The notes: generated by a model not told the origin, from the letters alone. Shown: positions 22,558 through 33,251, counted from the stretch's first letter. The stretch is DNA of 64,000 nt from Globisporangium splendens (GCA_006386115.1 VFIW01000005.1:744001-808000), one strand, 5' to 3'. Numbers and translations: made by a program.

Positions 22558-23649
22558 CTAATTCGAATCGGCTACTGGAATTGGCGATTTAACACTCGAG
22601 TCCTTGGAGGCGATGGCGCGTGGCGATGGTGATGATTCGACGGCTGCCAATGGGTCGTAGTGGCGCTTGCCCTTTTGGGCGTCCATATACAGCAACCTGT
22701 TCTTCCGAGCCTCCTCTTTCTTGGCATCTCGCGTCTTCCACAGGTCACGCTACATGCAATGCAGAGCCATGATGAGAGGAAACAAACGCCATTCAATACA
22801 AAGACGCAAGGTTGTGGTACCTCTTTGGGGTTGCTCGTGTGGACTGCATTGTGAAGCCGTTCTTCGAGTTCCCAGCAGTATCGCTGCCATTTCTCTCTCT
22901 CGGTCTGCACTGTTAGAAAGAGGAAAGAGATTCCATATTTCACACAACGGACACTATCAACAATACCTGCTGCATTTTGTCATGAAGTTCCGAAGACGCG
23001 GGAACGACAGGGAGTTGTTGGACGGCACGCAAGAGGAAGTCAAGACTTTGCTGCTTCTCTTTCTGCGAACGAAGCGATGACAACGTGTTATCAGTGCGTT
23101 CTGTGAATAATGCTCACTACTCGAATTCAAGAACGTACGATGTCTAATTCCATTTCGCGAAGACGGATCTCTTGCTCGTAGATGGTTTCTTTGAGCGTGT
23201 CGAGCTCTTGGTACACGGCGCGAGTCTCGAGGTAAAAGGTCTCGAATAATCGAGAACACACGCCACAACAGTGCAGATAGCGCCTGTCAGTTTAGTGCAG
23301 GCAGCTCAATGAGTACGACAGCGAGAGCTTTAGAAGGAACAGTCCCTTGATGCCCTGGATATGGCGGCATCATTTCTGTACAGCAGACACATGATTGTCG
23401 TTGTCATTGGATGCGTATGCACATTAATATGCACGCACAAAGCGCTAATGCAGACGTACCCAGCAGTAGAGATAGAGCTCTTTGGCGCCGCACTCAGTGC
23501 AGCAATAGCGAGACAATTTCTTGAGCGTCTCTCTGCATCCGTCCACAAGAGCACAATCAAGCCAAGCACACCGACAGCGTAGCGTCATTGCCTTCACCCC
23601 AATACGCATTCACACACACACACACAATCGCTACGTACGCAGCAACCAT
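22558..23649 (-). CDS. Small Cys-rich / coiled-coil protein, seven exons
   Basis: Unknown function. Seven exons give 212 aa with every phase matching: 23649-23639, 23532-23460, 23354-23317, 23283-23139, 23062-22967, 22904-22821 and 22749-22558. The first coding exon is only 11 bases (ATG plus eight). Residues 10-50 contain three Cys pairs or near-pairs, in RYCCTECGAKELYLYCW and RYLHCCGVCSRLFE, separated by a hydrophobic LFLLKLSLS. They could form a metal knuckle or sit at a membrane. A long charged coiled coil follows (TLKETIYEQEIRLREMELD), then KWQRYCWELEERLHNAV and a basic region. The tail is convergent with the previous gene, 161 bp apart. The exon chain is inferred; the coiled-coil exons are the firmest part. 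Confidence 0.65.
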
Positions 23650-23920
23650 GTTGTCCTGAGAATGACGATAGACGGCAGCTCTTGTGTGATGGTGATAGGC
23701 GGTCGTTATTGGGATCATGAAACGACGTGCGCGCATCCCTCTAGTGGAACATCCGACATCTCTGTACAAGAGCATGCCAGTCATCTTTCACCCTAATACA
23801 AGATCCAAGTTTAAATCTGTTTTTAGAAGCATGCTTAAAACACAACCGTTTTGTACAAAAAAAGGTCTCGGAACCGTTGTCATGTTTTCAACAGTCGCGA
23901 TTATGCCTGAGGAGTGCAAA

Positions 23921-24576
23921 ATGGTCCACACAGTCCGCATGGCTACGTCGTGCTGGTTGCTGCCAGCTTGTCGATCGTGAACGTGTGGAGCCACGCTCAA
24001 TGTCGGCGCCGCGCGTCGAAAGTTTGGTGTTCACCTCCCTCAGGTAAGTCGGTGTCCACTTCCCCACTCGCGGCAACAGCTTACTCAGTCCTGATCTGGT
24101 TCTGTTCATTTCTGCTGCTCGCTGCAATCAAGATATACGCTGACAAGAGCAACCTGAATGCCAATGTGTTCAACTGCATACAGCGCGCGCACCAAAATGT
24201 CGTCGAGAACCTTCCAGTATCCTTCGCGTTATTATTCGCATCTGCACAAGTGTACAAAAAATGCTGATAAACGCTGTCATTCCTCTCAAACCGCTTACTC
24301 TCCTGCTGTCGTCCATTCCGTCCTGGCCTCTCTGCTGCTGCAAGAGTTATGTGCGTGGATACTCAACGGGTGACCCAGAAAAGCAGCACCATGGAACTTT
24401 CGGTACGTGCAGCACCTTGTTCTCACTGCCGAGTGTGCATTCGAGCAGCATCATTTGAATAGTAACGTCTAACCGCTCATGCGATTCGATAGACAATAGG
24501 TTTCTTTGGCTCCCTCGCTTCTCTTGGACTTGCGATCGAAGCTGGCTTGCGGATCTCTGGACTTCTGAACTACTAG
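23921..24576 (+). pseudogene. MAPEG (MGST3-like) relic 1
   Basis: All four exons of an MGST3-like gene can be traced, but broken. Exon 1 (23921-24043) encodes HGYVVLVAASLSIVNVWSHA, then loses a base before VGAARRKFGVHLPQ and a normal CAG|GTAAGT donor. Exon 2 keeps FNCIQRAHQNVVENLPV. Exon 3 has a deletion between FRPGL and YVRGYSTGDPEK and a frame change. Exon 4 (before the TAG at 24574) encodes GSLASLGLAIEAGLRISGLL. It is clearly derived from the same family as the intact copies downstream, but is much more diverged from them than they are from each other. Confidence 0.8.
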
Positions 24577-25056
24577 TACCGTATCAGAGAGTCCTGACAA
24601 GCGTATAGTGGATGGCGTTGGCGAGACTAGTCTTTCGAGCTGATTCTACGATGCAATGCTACACTAACCATTCCGCTTACCGAGCAGCAGGACCTGGGTC
24701 CGGGAATTTTGGACATCTCTGGCCAGATTAATCCAGTGAGGTTATCTGCAGGTGAATGACCATTTTCGTGCTCAGTCTGAAGTTAAAACCTTAATTTAAC
24801 ATCACTCACTATTTACGCTACGCTCAACAACCCAGCGCTGACACACGAGCCCGACGATAACAACTAAATAGCCGAATGAAACCAATTGAAATTGCTGCTC
24901 GAGATCTGCTGTTGCTGTTTACAACACACCAAAACTCGGCTGACAAGCATTCCTTCCCAGCCCACCATATTGATACCAACACTCGGATTGTTTACCGCAC
25001 GCTCTTTGATCACCAAGCTGAACAGCGCACTGTGATCATCAAACTCTCGCCATTCG

Positions 25057-25975
25057 CCACTTCAAATAGGAGCCGAATCCTTCAATTTGTATGTCCATGA
25101 CAATCTCAAATGACCATAATACAAGTCTCTCGACATGCGACGGTTGTGCCGGTGGCGCACTTTGTGCCGAGACGGTGTCCGAGAAGCCAGAAGCGCTCAG
25201 ATCTGCTTTCGCCGCCAAGCCCACGCATCGCCTCCTACTCCCCCACCTTCCTCTAGAGATCATGGTGCAAATCGTTCTGCTGCCGGAGCATGGCTACATC
25301 CCGCTGCTCGTCGTGCTCATGGGGTTCGTGAACGCCTGGGCTGGCGTGAAGGTCGGCACGGCACGCAAGAAGTACAACATCCAGTACCCACAGGTGCGTA
25401 TTCGAACGCGACTCTCCAACTCGTTAGACGCTCACGTGGTTGCTTTGTAAATGTAATGTTTGTAGATGTACGCAGAAGAAAGTGACAAGAACGCCAAGGC
25501 GTTCAACAGCGTGCAACGCGCGCACCAGAACGTAGTCGAGAACCTGTCGGTCTTCTTTGCGCTTCTGTTCGCGTCCGCGTACGTTTGCGTATCTGACTGT
25601 TTCTTGCTTTTTACGACGCTCACGATGTTATGTGTTTCTAATTGCGAGGTACTCGCTGTTGTTGATGTGTGCTTGCAGTGTGTTCCGTCCAGGTCTCGCT
25701 GCGATTGCTGGTCTTGTGCGCATTCTCGGCTTCATTGCCTACGTGCGCGGCTACTCGACTGGCGACCCAAAGAAGCGCAGCCAAGGCTTCTTCGGTGCGT
25801 TACTGTATCTAGAGATGACTGAAATTTGCACGTTATATGGTAGTGCTAACTGTTGTCTTGATTTGTTTATCATTTCAACTTGTAGGTTACATTGGACTGT
25901 TCGCATCGATTGGACTTGCCGTTGAAGCCAGTCTCAGAATGCTTGGTGTCCTGTAAGCCAGCATTCTCGTGAGCT
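25057..25975 (+). repeat. Duplicated segment, unit A (pairs with about 29545-30463)
   Basis: From the string AATAGGAGCCGAATCCTTC through the whole MAPEG gene to about 20 bases past its stop, the sequence matches the block 4,488 bases downstream. I see only about seven changes in the gene itself, introns included, and several more in the 170 bases before it. Similarity ends abruptly on both sides. Confidence 0.85.
25262..25956 (+). CDS. MGST3: MGST3-like microsomal glutathione S-transferase (MAPEG), copy 1
   Basis: An integral membrane MAPEG enzyme of the ER, expected to conjugate glutathione or reduce lipid peroxides. Four exons: 25262-25393, 25466-25578, 25679-25794 and 25886-25956; 143 aa. 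The start LLPEHGYIPLLVVLMGFVNA and the RAHQNVVENLSVFFALLFA block (the family ERAHxNxxE signature) are diagnostic, followed by FRPGLAAIAGLVRILGFIAY, YVRGYSTGDP and a final hydrophobic helix. Four transmembrane helices fit. An in-frame ATG at 25091 would add 57 residues (STCDGCAGGALCAETV type). That stretch is also open in copy 2 but diverges faster, so I prefer the internal ATG, which matches the family N-terminus. It is nearly identical to the copy at 29750. Confidence 0.93.
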
Positions 25976-26348
25976 CAGCCATGTCCGATACAAACGGCAT
26001 TATGCGTCCTATAGGTTATGTCACCTTTTGTTAATACATGAGTTCCAGATTTGTTCATTGAGTATTGGATTCGTCTCGTTCTTTGTGGCAGTCCGGTCGG
26101 TCGTCGAATGTGCCACGGCGCTTGTTGGGGTTCTGCATCGGACGTGTGGCTGCGCTTTCTCCAAGAGCCTCAACTCTCTAATGACAACTATAAATCGTCG
26201 CTGGATTGCGTCGCGATCCGTGCCATCAGCACTGCTAAACCGAGCTGATTATATGGTTTGCCGATTCAGAGGCAACATAATCAACTCGGATTGCTGCGTG
26301 CTGCAACCAGAACATTGAAGGACTCTTTTCGTTGTTTATGGCTCTTTA

Positions 26349-26632
26349 GATGTATGCTGAAAGAGCGACAAGCACGCACATGCTTTCAACTGCGTCCAGC
26401 GCGCACACCAAAATGTGATCGAGAACCTGCCTTGTTCAACTCGCTGCTGCTGACGTCTGCGTGCGTGATGCTTTCCATATTGCTGCTGAGCGATCTGGAG
26501 TTGGCACGGCACACTTGACTTAACAGCGTTACCCTATTTGTTTGAATTTGACGAGCGGTTGGTCTTGCAGGTTTCCCATTCGATCGGACTCACGATCGAA
26601 GCTGAGTTGCAGATCTCCGGATTCTTGCAGAC
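26349..26632 (+). pseudogene. MAPEG relic 2 (exon 3 deleted)
   Basis: An exon-2-like part (MYAE-, then FNCVQRAHQNVIENLP in shifted frames) runs directly into sequence resembling intron 3 and exon 4 (ending SIGLTIEAELQISGFLQ). Exon 3 is absent, and the frame is broken after AERATS. Confidence 0.7.
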
Positions 26633-26808
26633 GACGAAACATCTGAGAAGCAGTGAATGCTGAACTTGTTTTTTGGGTGATCTCCTCGACTCGACACGTC
26701 TGCGTTTAGTTGAGCAGCCGTGCTGTGACCTATGGTAAAGTGCAATACATGTATTGCAATCTCGCTGTGTTTTCTCTCACACTGCATTTTGATAATTACT
26801 CTCGTGCT

Positions 26809-27091
26809 GTAGTCCATTCCGACCCGGCCTCGCTGCTGCTGCTGGGGCATTGTGCGTGCTGCTAGGTTTGTCATGGATGTGCGCGGATACTCGACGGGCG
26901 ACCCGGACAGCGGCAGCATGGAACTTTCGGTACGTGAAGCATCGTGCTACACTGGTGGTGCGGCGCCGATTGACTAATCACGTCAAACTGCACCTATGAC
27001 TCGATAACCAATAGGTTTCTTCGGTTCCCTCGCTTCGCTTGGACTTACGATTGACACTGGCTTGCGGATCTCTTGACTTCTGAGCTACTAG
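26809..27091 (+). pseudogene. MAPEG relic 3 (exons 3 and 4 only)
   Basis: An exon 3 remnant with FRPGLAAAAG and VRGYSTGDPDS-type codons, a GTACGTG donor after GAACTTTCG, then exon 4 (GFFGSLASLGLTIDTGLRIS) with a stop just inside the usual C-terminus. The exon 3 and exon 4 ends closely resemble relic 1, so these two share a more recent ancestor with each other than with the intact genes. Confidence 0.7.
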
Positions 27092-27097
27092 TGCCGT

Positions 27098-28579
27098 TCA
27101 GAGGAGCCTAGCGAGTGTGCATCGAATGCCTTCGACAAGTCCAGTCACTAGAGCTGAGTCTACGATAGAACGCTGCACTGTTAAAGAAACGATTGCCGAG
27201 GGCTTCTGCAAGCAGGCGGCGAGTTTCACAACCAACGGGGTCAGTCCATGTAGCGCAAAATGCTTGGGGGCTCGTGCAGGAGATTGATAGTCTTTGAGGG
27301 ACTGAGTGGTATCCAACGTTACAGCATGGAGACGGTAGAGCATTAGAAGAGATCCCACCTGATGCGCTGCCTCTGCTTGGCTCTTTTGGTTCAGCGCGTT
27401 GGCTGGGATGAGTAGCGACAAGAGTTGGCAAAGATTCTCTTTGTCCGCAGCCAGCAGAAACGGCGCAGGAGGAGACGATCGGTCACGCAACAGAGCGCAT
27501 TATTCCGCTCGCGCTAGGAAAGACTCTTCTGGCGGGTCCCAAAGTTGCAATGCGCGCTCAATCACACGCGTCACCAAAAAAACGATGCGAGCTATAGTCG
27601 AGCAGCCGAGTCTTCTTACCTGTTCCTTGGAGTTGGCAAAAAACTGAAAAAGACCGCCCATCTTTTCTACGTCTCGGACAGTGCGAACGGTCTTTTTGAT
27701 CCGTTCCACAAGCTCAGTCATCTCGACGTTATGGGAGTCAGCCTTGTTGTCGACCAAGCCACACACCCATTTTGTCGCGGTATGTGTCATGTGGGGGATG
27801 CACCACTCCCACAGCAAGCCATGCCCTTCGTTCATCATCCACTTGACGTCCGAGTCGCCATCGCTCATCGCCCCGAAAAAGTTGTCCTGGGACAACCCAA
27901 AGTCGCTCAGCATATCGGTGATCCACCTCTTAAACGGATGGTGAATTCCTGTATCCCGCTCTCCGTACGCAGGATTGAAGCAACGTGTCCCGAGCATGAC
28001 CAAGTTGAATGTCCATTTGTCGTCCATAAAATACACCCGAACGCCGAGGTACTTGACGTGCTGCGGCTTGCAAGTCCAGAAATCGGTGACCATAGTCAAC
28101 GACTTTGCGCCGTCTTGCAGACCTTTCCTTAGATGCTGCTTAATCTCTCGCTTGACTGCTGCATACATCTCAATAATGAAATGCATGACGGTTTTTGCAT
28201 TGATCACCGTGCGAAATTGCTCTTTGACCATGAGGTCGTTGATGAGCATGGAGTCGCGATACTCACCTGCCCGAAACGGCAAGCTGGTAAGTACGATGCG
28301 ACGCGTCTCAAGTAGGAGTCGTAGGCGGGCAGAATCGTCTCGGAACATAGTGCTACTTGCAGCTCCTCCACCTCGTCCTCACGCGTTCGCTTTCGAGCGG
28401 CTCCAGCTTGGGTCCTCTCCGATGTGATGTTGTGTGCAATTGCTCAGGTGTTTCGTTGCGTTCGACGTTCTTCCACTGTAGAGTGGAATCACAGTCCAGT
28501 TGTTGCGGCAGTGTTGTGACGCTTGGCATACCCATCCGAGTTCAATCGTGAGGCAGAAACGCTCGCTTCTGTAGTCCAT
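27098..28579 (-). mobile_element. hAT-like DNA transposon remnant
   Basis: The minus strand encodes an hAT-type transposase in pieces. A BED-finger-like start (YSGRTSNATKHLSNC followed by HH) lies at about 28,500-28,410. A long frame from 28348 to 27500 contains VTDFWTCKPQHVKYLGVRVYF, GAMSDGDSDVKWMMNEG and LLWEWCIPHMTHTATKW, a pattern of the RNase H-like core. An in-frame TAA at 27500-27502 cuts this frame, and the same frame resumes to 27098 with LLIPANALNQKSQAEAAHQV. So the element is dead unless the stop is an error. Terminal inverted repeats and a target duplication could not be defined. It sits between two MAPEG relics. Confidence 0.7.
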
Positions 28580-28865
28580 TCCGTCCTGGAGTCGCAGTCG
28601 CTGCGGAGCTTATCCGCATTGTCGGCTTTGTGGGCTACGTGCGTGGGTACGCGACGGGCAACCCAGAAAACCGAAACCAAGGAAATCTCGGTACGTGATG
28701 CTCTCCATCCCTCCAAATACCTGCCAAGCTATGGAGCTGACAGACATCCTTGGCTAACAGCACGAACCTATTTGTTTAAAATTGATGAACAGTTGGTCTT
28801 GTGGGTTTCCTCACTTCGATCGGACACAGATTGAAGCGGGCTTGCGGATCTCCGGGTTCTTGTAG
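28571..28865 (+). pseudogene. MAPEG relic 4 (exons 3 and 4 only)
   Basis: The exon 3 part reads FRPGVAVAAELIRIVGFVGY then VRGYATGNPENRNQGNLG and ends at a normal GTACGTGATG donor. Exon 4 follows (VGFLTSIGHRLKAGLRIS type, one codon lost in the middle) and stops at TAG. Exons 1 and 2 are absent upstream, where the hAT-like element lies. This exon 3 is the best preserved of the relics. Confidence 0.75.
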
Positions 28866-29544
28866 ACGAAGTAACACCTGAGACGGAGCGAATACTGAAT
28901 TGGATTCATGGATATCATTTTCGGCAACTGCACCTATCTAAGCAATCAGCAATGAGTGCTTTGAGAACTACCATGCCCCGTGTACTGCAACCGTGCTCTT
29001 TAACTGAAAATATAGCATGACCACTTTCGTTTCGAGTTCGCAACGTAACTTTCAGCAGTGGGTTTAGTTTCAACAGCGTGCACATATGAAGTCGCACTCA
29101 AAGACGCTTTGGTGGCGCTCTCGGAGCGACCGTTGCCAGAACACCTTGACAGGCACCGCGGTTGCTTCACTATAATCCGATGGTGGCTTTGCGTCCTGTA
29201 AGCACACGAGATCGATGACACTGTACCAAGGTTCTTTCAGGGCATCTATACTTGAGTGTGCCTGTGTGTTGCCGAAGCAGAACGAAAGCAATTGAAGTTG
29301 CTCTTCACGAACTCGTACGCCAAGCCATTTTCCACTTGTTTTCAATTGCAAGCAACGCCGAGTCTTCATGTAAACAATGCAATTGTTCACAGAAAACTGA
29401 TCAACTGACAAACATTCTTTCCCAGCATGTGATACTTCAACCCACACTCTGAGAGCAATGAGTTTCATTCATATTTCGAAAGTGTTTAAAACACATGCTC
29501 GCAATCACAGTCGCTTTCAAGACGTACCGCAATCTTTCCCTCCA

Positions 29545-30463
29545 CCATTTCAAATAGGAGCCGAATCCTTCAATTTGTATGTCCATGACAGTCTCAAATG
29601 ACCATAATACAAGTCTCTCGACATGTGTTGGTTGTCCCGGTGACGCACTCTGTGCCGAGACGGTGTCCGAGAAGCCAGAAGCGCTCAGATCTGCTTTCGC
29701 CGCCAAGCCCACGCATCGCCTCCTACTCCCCCACCTTCCTCTAGAGATCATGGTGCAAATCGTTCTGCTGCCGGAGCATGGCTACATCCCGCTGCTCGTC
29801 GTGCTCATGGGGTTCGTGAACGCCTGGGCTGGCGTGAAGGTCGGCACGGCACGCAAGAAGTACAACATCCAGTACCCACAGGTGCGTATTCGAACGCGAC
29901 TCTCCAACTCGTTAGACGCTCACGTGGTTGCTTTGTAAATGTAATGTTTGTAGATGTACGCAGAAGAAAGTGACAAGAACGCCAAGGCGTTCAACAGCGT
30001 GCAACGCGCGCACCAGAACGTAGTCGAGAACCTGTCGGTCTTCTTTGCGCTTCTGTTCGCGTCCGCGTACGTTTGCGTATCTGACTGTTTCTTGCTTTTT
30101 ACGACGCTCACGATGTTATGTGTTTCTAATTGCGAGGTACTCGCTGTTGTTGATGTGTGCTTGCAGTGTGTTCCGTCCAGGTCTCGCTGCGATTGCTGGT
30201 CTTGTGCGCATTCTCGGCTTCATTGCCTACGTGCGCGGCTACTCGACTGGCGACCCAAAGAAGCGCAGCCAAGGCTTCTTCGGTGCGTTGTTGTATCTAG
30301 AAATGACTGAAATTTGCACGTTATATGGTAGTGCTAACTGTTGTCTTGATTTGTTTATCACTTCAACTTGTAGGTTACATTGGAATGTTCACATCGATTG
30401 GACTTGCCGTTGAAGCCAGTCTCAGAATGCTTGGTGTCCTATAAGTCAGCACCCTCATGAGTT
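29545..30463 (+). repeat. Duplicated segment, unit B
   Basis: Second copy of the 0.9 kb block described for 25057-25975, in direct orientation. Confidence 0.85.
29750..30444 (+). CDS. MGST3: MGST3-like microsomal glutathione S-transferase (MAPEG), copy 2
   Basis: Same structure as copy 1, with exons 29750-29881, 29954-30066, 30167-30282 and 30374-30444, and the same predicted four-helix membrane enzyme of 143 aa. The only amino-acid differences I see are in the last exon: GLFASIG in copy 1 becomes GMFTSIG here. Introns 1 and 2 appear identical, and the third intron differs at only about four positions. Either the duplication is very recent or gene conversion keeps the copies alike. The sequence before the duplicated block differs, so regulation may differ. 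The same optional in-frame upstream ATG exists (29579). Confidence 0.93.
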
Positions 30464-31326
30464 CAGTGAGATCTTGTCGCAGCCAGAGCCGGCTTAACTG
30501 GTTTTCTTGAGTTGAGTTGGCTAGGCACCCTTCTCGGCTACGCTTGCTCAAAATATATGTTTGTTCATCCCATTGTGTGCGCTTGTGACCGTGTGTCTTG
30601 AGTTTTATCAAGTGAAAACCCAATCGTGTGAGCATGCGATGAAGACCATGGTTTGGCCATTTGGCCATAAATTCAACAACAATCGATATTATCAAATAGT
30701 GTGTCCCACGCTACTCTGACACAGCCTAGCATCACTGCTGTTTCTCCAGTTGACAACGCTCTTCAACATGGCCCCTAATGCGCAACTATCTCTCTACTGT
30801 AGAAGACACATTAAAAGGGTCTTCGTCAAAGCCACTCAAATTTCAGGTGGTACAGAGCCCCCTTTCTCTTGTTCTCCCACACTTCCGTCAGCCATATTTA
30901 CTCACCCAACAATTGCTGTTGTGTCCATAATCCAATCAACCTTCTCAGCTATCTGCCTGTAACACTTGCTGTTTCTTCCTCATTACAACTTCCAGTTGAT
31001 TGGAATTGGCTTGGATTAAGCTGTCCCATACCTTGTAAAATGTATACTTGTCGGAACAGGCAAGGTCAGCGTAGACACAGCTGTATTGAGGAGTTGCTTC
31101 CACATTGAAGCGAGCCCCTAGTGTTGAAGGCGCCAAATCTCTCGCTTTGAGTGGACACGATGTTGATGTCGAAGCTGCATTGCTGCCAATCAACGTCTCG
31201 CGCACTTCCATCCCTCCTCTCCATAGGCTAAAACCATGCAATACTCAACCCTCATTGGCTGAAACCAAATCGGTGGTAGGCAATATCTTTGCGGTCTCCA
31301 TGTCGAAGTGGCTGTGGCTGGACAAA
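30464..31326. other. Intergenic, no gene seen
   Basis: About 860 bp, AT-rich, with only short chance frames. Its right end carries the promoter of the purine gene. Confidence 0.5.
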
Positions 31327-31345
31327 GCTCATTCGGGCATTTCCC
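31327..31345 (+). promoter_or_regulatory. Candidate oomycete initiator / flanking element
   Basis: GCTCATTCGGGCATTTCCC closely resembles the published oomycete core promoter (initiator TCATT-type followed by CAWTTT), with one extra base between the two halves. It lies 62-80 bases before the PURH start codon, where a transcription start is expected. Confidence 0.6.
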
Positions 31346-31406
31346 CCAAAAGACCCTCTTCTTCCCCCGCCTCGCTTCGCCCCACCCCTCTGTCCAAGCG
31401 TCCACG

Positions 31407-33251
31407 ATGAGCCACATCCTCCACGCGGTCTCCAGCGCCGGCTCCACGGTCTCGCTCGTGCCGATCCGTCGCGCGCTGCTCTCGGTGTCCGACAAGACGG
31501 GCGTCATCGAACTGGCCAAGTTCCTGTCGCACCACGGCGTCGAGCTGCTCTCGACGGGCGGCACCGCCAAGGCGATCCGCGACGCGCAGCTGCCGGTGAT
31601 CGATGTCTCGGAGTACACGGGCGCGCCAGAGATGATGGACGGCCGCGTCAAGACGCTGCACCCGAAGATCCACGGCGGTCTGCTCGGCGTGCGCGGCAAC
31701 GCGCAGCACGAACAAGACATGGCCAACAACGGCGTCAAGCCCATTGACCTCGTCGTGCTCAATCTGTACGCGTTCGAAGCCGCGGTGGCCACGGGCGCCA
31801 ACTTCGACACGTGCATTGAGAACATCGACATTGGCGGTCCATCCATGCTCCGCTCGTCGGCCAAGAACCACAAATCCGTCGTGATCTGCACGAACCCTGC
31901 GCAGTACCCGGAGTTGATTCAAGAGCTCACGGCCAACAACTTCTCCACGACGATCGAGTTCCGTCGCAAGTGCGCTGCCGCCGCGTTCGCGCTCTCGGCG
32001 TCGTACGACTCGTCGATCTCGTCGTGGATCAACGGTCAGCTCGGCGACGCCGCGCCTACAGTCACGCGCGTGTACAAGAACGAGTTGACGCTCAAGTACG
32101 GCTGCAACCCGCACCAGAAGCCATCGTCGATCTTGAGTTTGGCGGGCTCCAAGTTGCCGTTCAAGGTGCTCAACGGCATCCCCGGCTACATCAACCTCTT
32201 GGATGCCGCCAATGCGTACCAGCTCGTGCGCGAATTGCGCATTGCGCTCAACTTGCCAGCGGCCGCGTCGTTCAAGCACGTCAGCCCTGCGGGTGCCGCC
32301 GTTGCCGTCGATTTGGACAGCAGCTTGCACTCGGCGTACGAAGTGGGCAACGTCACGTTGACGCCGCTCTCGTTGGCGTACTTGCGCGCGCGTAACGCGG
32401 ACCCATTGTCGTCATTTGGCGATTTCGTCGCCGTGAGTGACGTTGTCGACGAAGCGACTGCGAAGATCCTCAAGCGCGAAGTCAGTGACGGTATCATCGC
32501 GCCAGGCTACGAACCTGCGGCGCTTGAGATCCTCAAGGCCAAGAAGAACGGCGGCTTCATTGTCTTGGAAGCCGACCCGAACTTCAAGCTGCCAGAAGTC
32601 GAGTACCGTGAAGTCGCTGGCATCACGTTTTCGCAGAAGCGCAACGACGCCATCTTCACGGATGAATACCTGAAGGACGTGCAGACCACGGGCGCCGGTG
32701 AGCTCACGGACGCCAAGAAGCGCGATCTGATCCTCGCTGCCATCACGTTGAAGTACACGCAATCCAACTCGGTCGGATACGCCAAGGACGGTCAGATGAT
32801 CGGTGTCGGTGCCGGCCAGCAATCCCGCGTCGACTGCATCAAGCTCGCTGGCCGCAAGGTGTCGATCTGGCAGTTGCGTCAGCACCCGAAGGTACAGGAC
32901 CTCGCGTTCAAGAGCTCGGTGAAGCGTCAGGAGCGTGTGAACGCCCGTGTGCGTTACATCGAAGGCGACATGGCGCCAGCCGAGCTCGCGACCTTCAACG
33001 CGCTCTTCGAAGTCGCGCCAGAGCCGCTCACTGCCGCTGAAAAGGAAGAATTCCTCAACACGCTCGACAACGTGAGTCTTGCGTCGGACGCGTTCTTCCC
33101 GTTCCGTGACTCGATCGACCACGCGTCCAAGTTGGGCGTGCGCTTCATCACGCAGCCAGGTGGCAGCACCCGCGATGCTGATGTCAAGGCTGCCTGCGAG
33201 GAGTACGGCATCACCATGGCGTTCTCCAACTTGCGTCTCTTCCACCACTAA
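31407..33251 (+). CDS. ATIC: PURH/ATIC: AICAR transformylase / IMP cyclohydrolase
   Basis: Bifunctional enzyme for the last two steps of de novo IMP synthesis. A single exon of 614 aa, close to the 590-600 usual for eukaryotes. The N-terminal MGS-like cyclohydrolase domain shows RALLSVSDKTG, LLSTGGTAKAIRD and MDGRVKTLHPKIHGGLLGVR. The C-terminal transformylase domain begins near residue 220 and holds the catalytic Lys-His pair in SFKHVSPAGAAVA (Lys290, His291). It ends with TQPGGSTRDADV and FSNLRLFHH. An in-frame ATG at 31308 would add 33 residues with Phe, Pro and His (HFPQKTLFFPR). It overlaps the candidate initiator, so I prefer 31407. No intron is present. Confidence 0.96.
   Translation: MSHILHAVSSAGSTVSLVPIRRALLSVSDKTGVIELAKFLSHHGVELLSTGGTAKAIRDAQLPVIDVSEYTGAPEMMDGRVKTLHPKIHGGLLGVRGNAQHEQDMANNGVKPIDLVVLNLYAFEAAVATGANFDTCIENIDIGGPSMLRSSAKNHKSVVICTNPAQYPELIQELTANNFSTTIEFRRKCAAAAFALSASYDSSISSWINGQLGDAAPTVTRVYKNELTLKYGCNPHQKPSSILSLAGSKLPFKVLNGIPGYINLLDAANAYQLVRELRIALNLPAAASFKHVSPAGAAVAVDLDSSLHSAYEVGNVTLTPLSLAYLRARNADPLSSFGDFVAVSDVVDEATAKILKREVSDGIIAPGYEPAALEILKAKKNGGFIVLEADPNFKLPEVEYREVAGITFSQKRNDAIFTDEYLKDVQTTGAGELTDAKKRDLILAAITLKYTQSNSVGYAKDGQMIGVGAGQQSRVDCIKLAGRKVSIWQLRQHPKVQDLAFKSSVKRQERVNARVRYIEGDMAPAELATFNALFEVAPEPLTAAEKEEFLNTLDNVSLASDAFFPFRDSIDHASKLGVRFITQPGGSTRDADVKAACEEYGITMAFSNLRLFHH

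Noticed and set aside
23610..23630. CA repeat as a functional element
   Set aside because: It is a simple microsatellite inside the first intron of the small Cys-rich gene; nothing more is supported.
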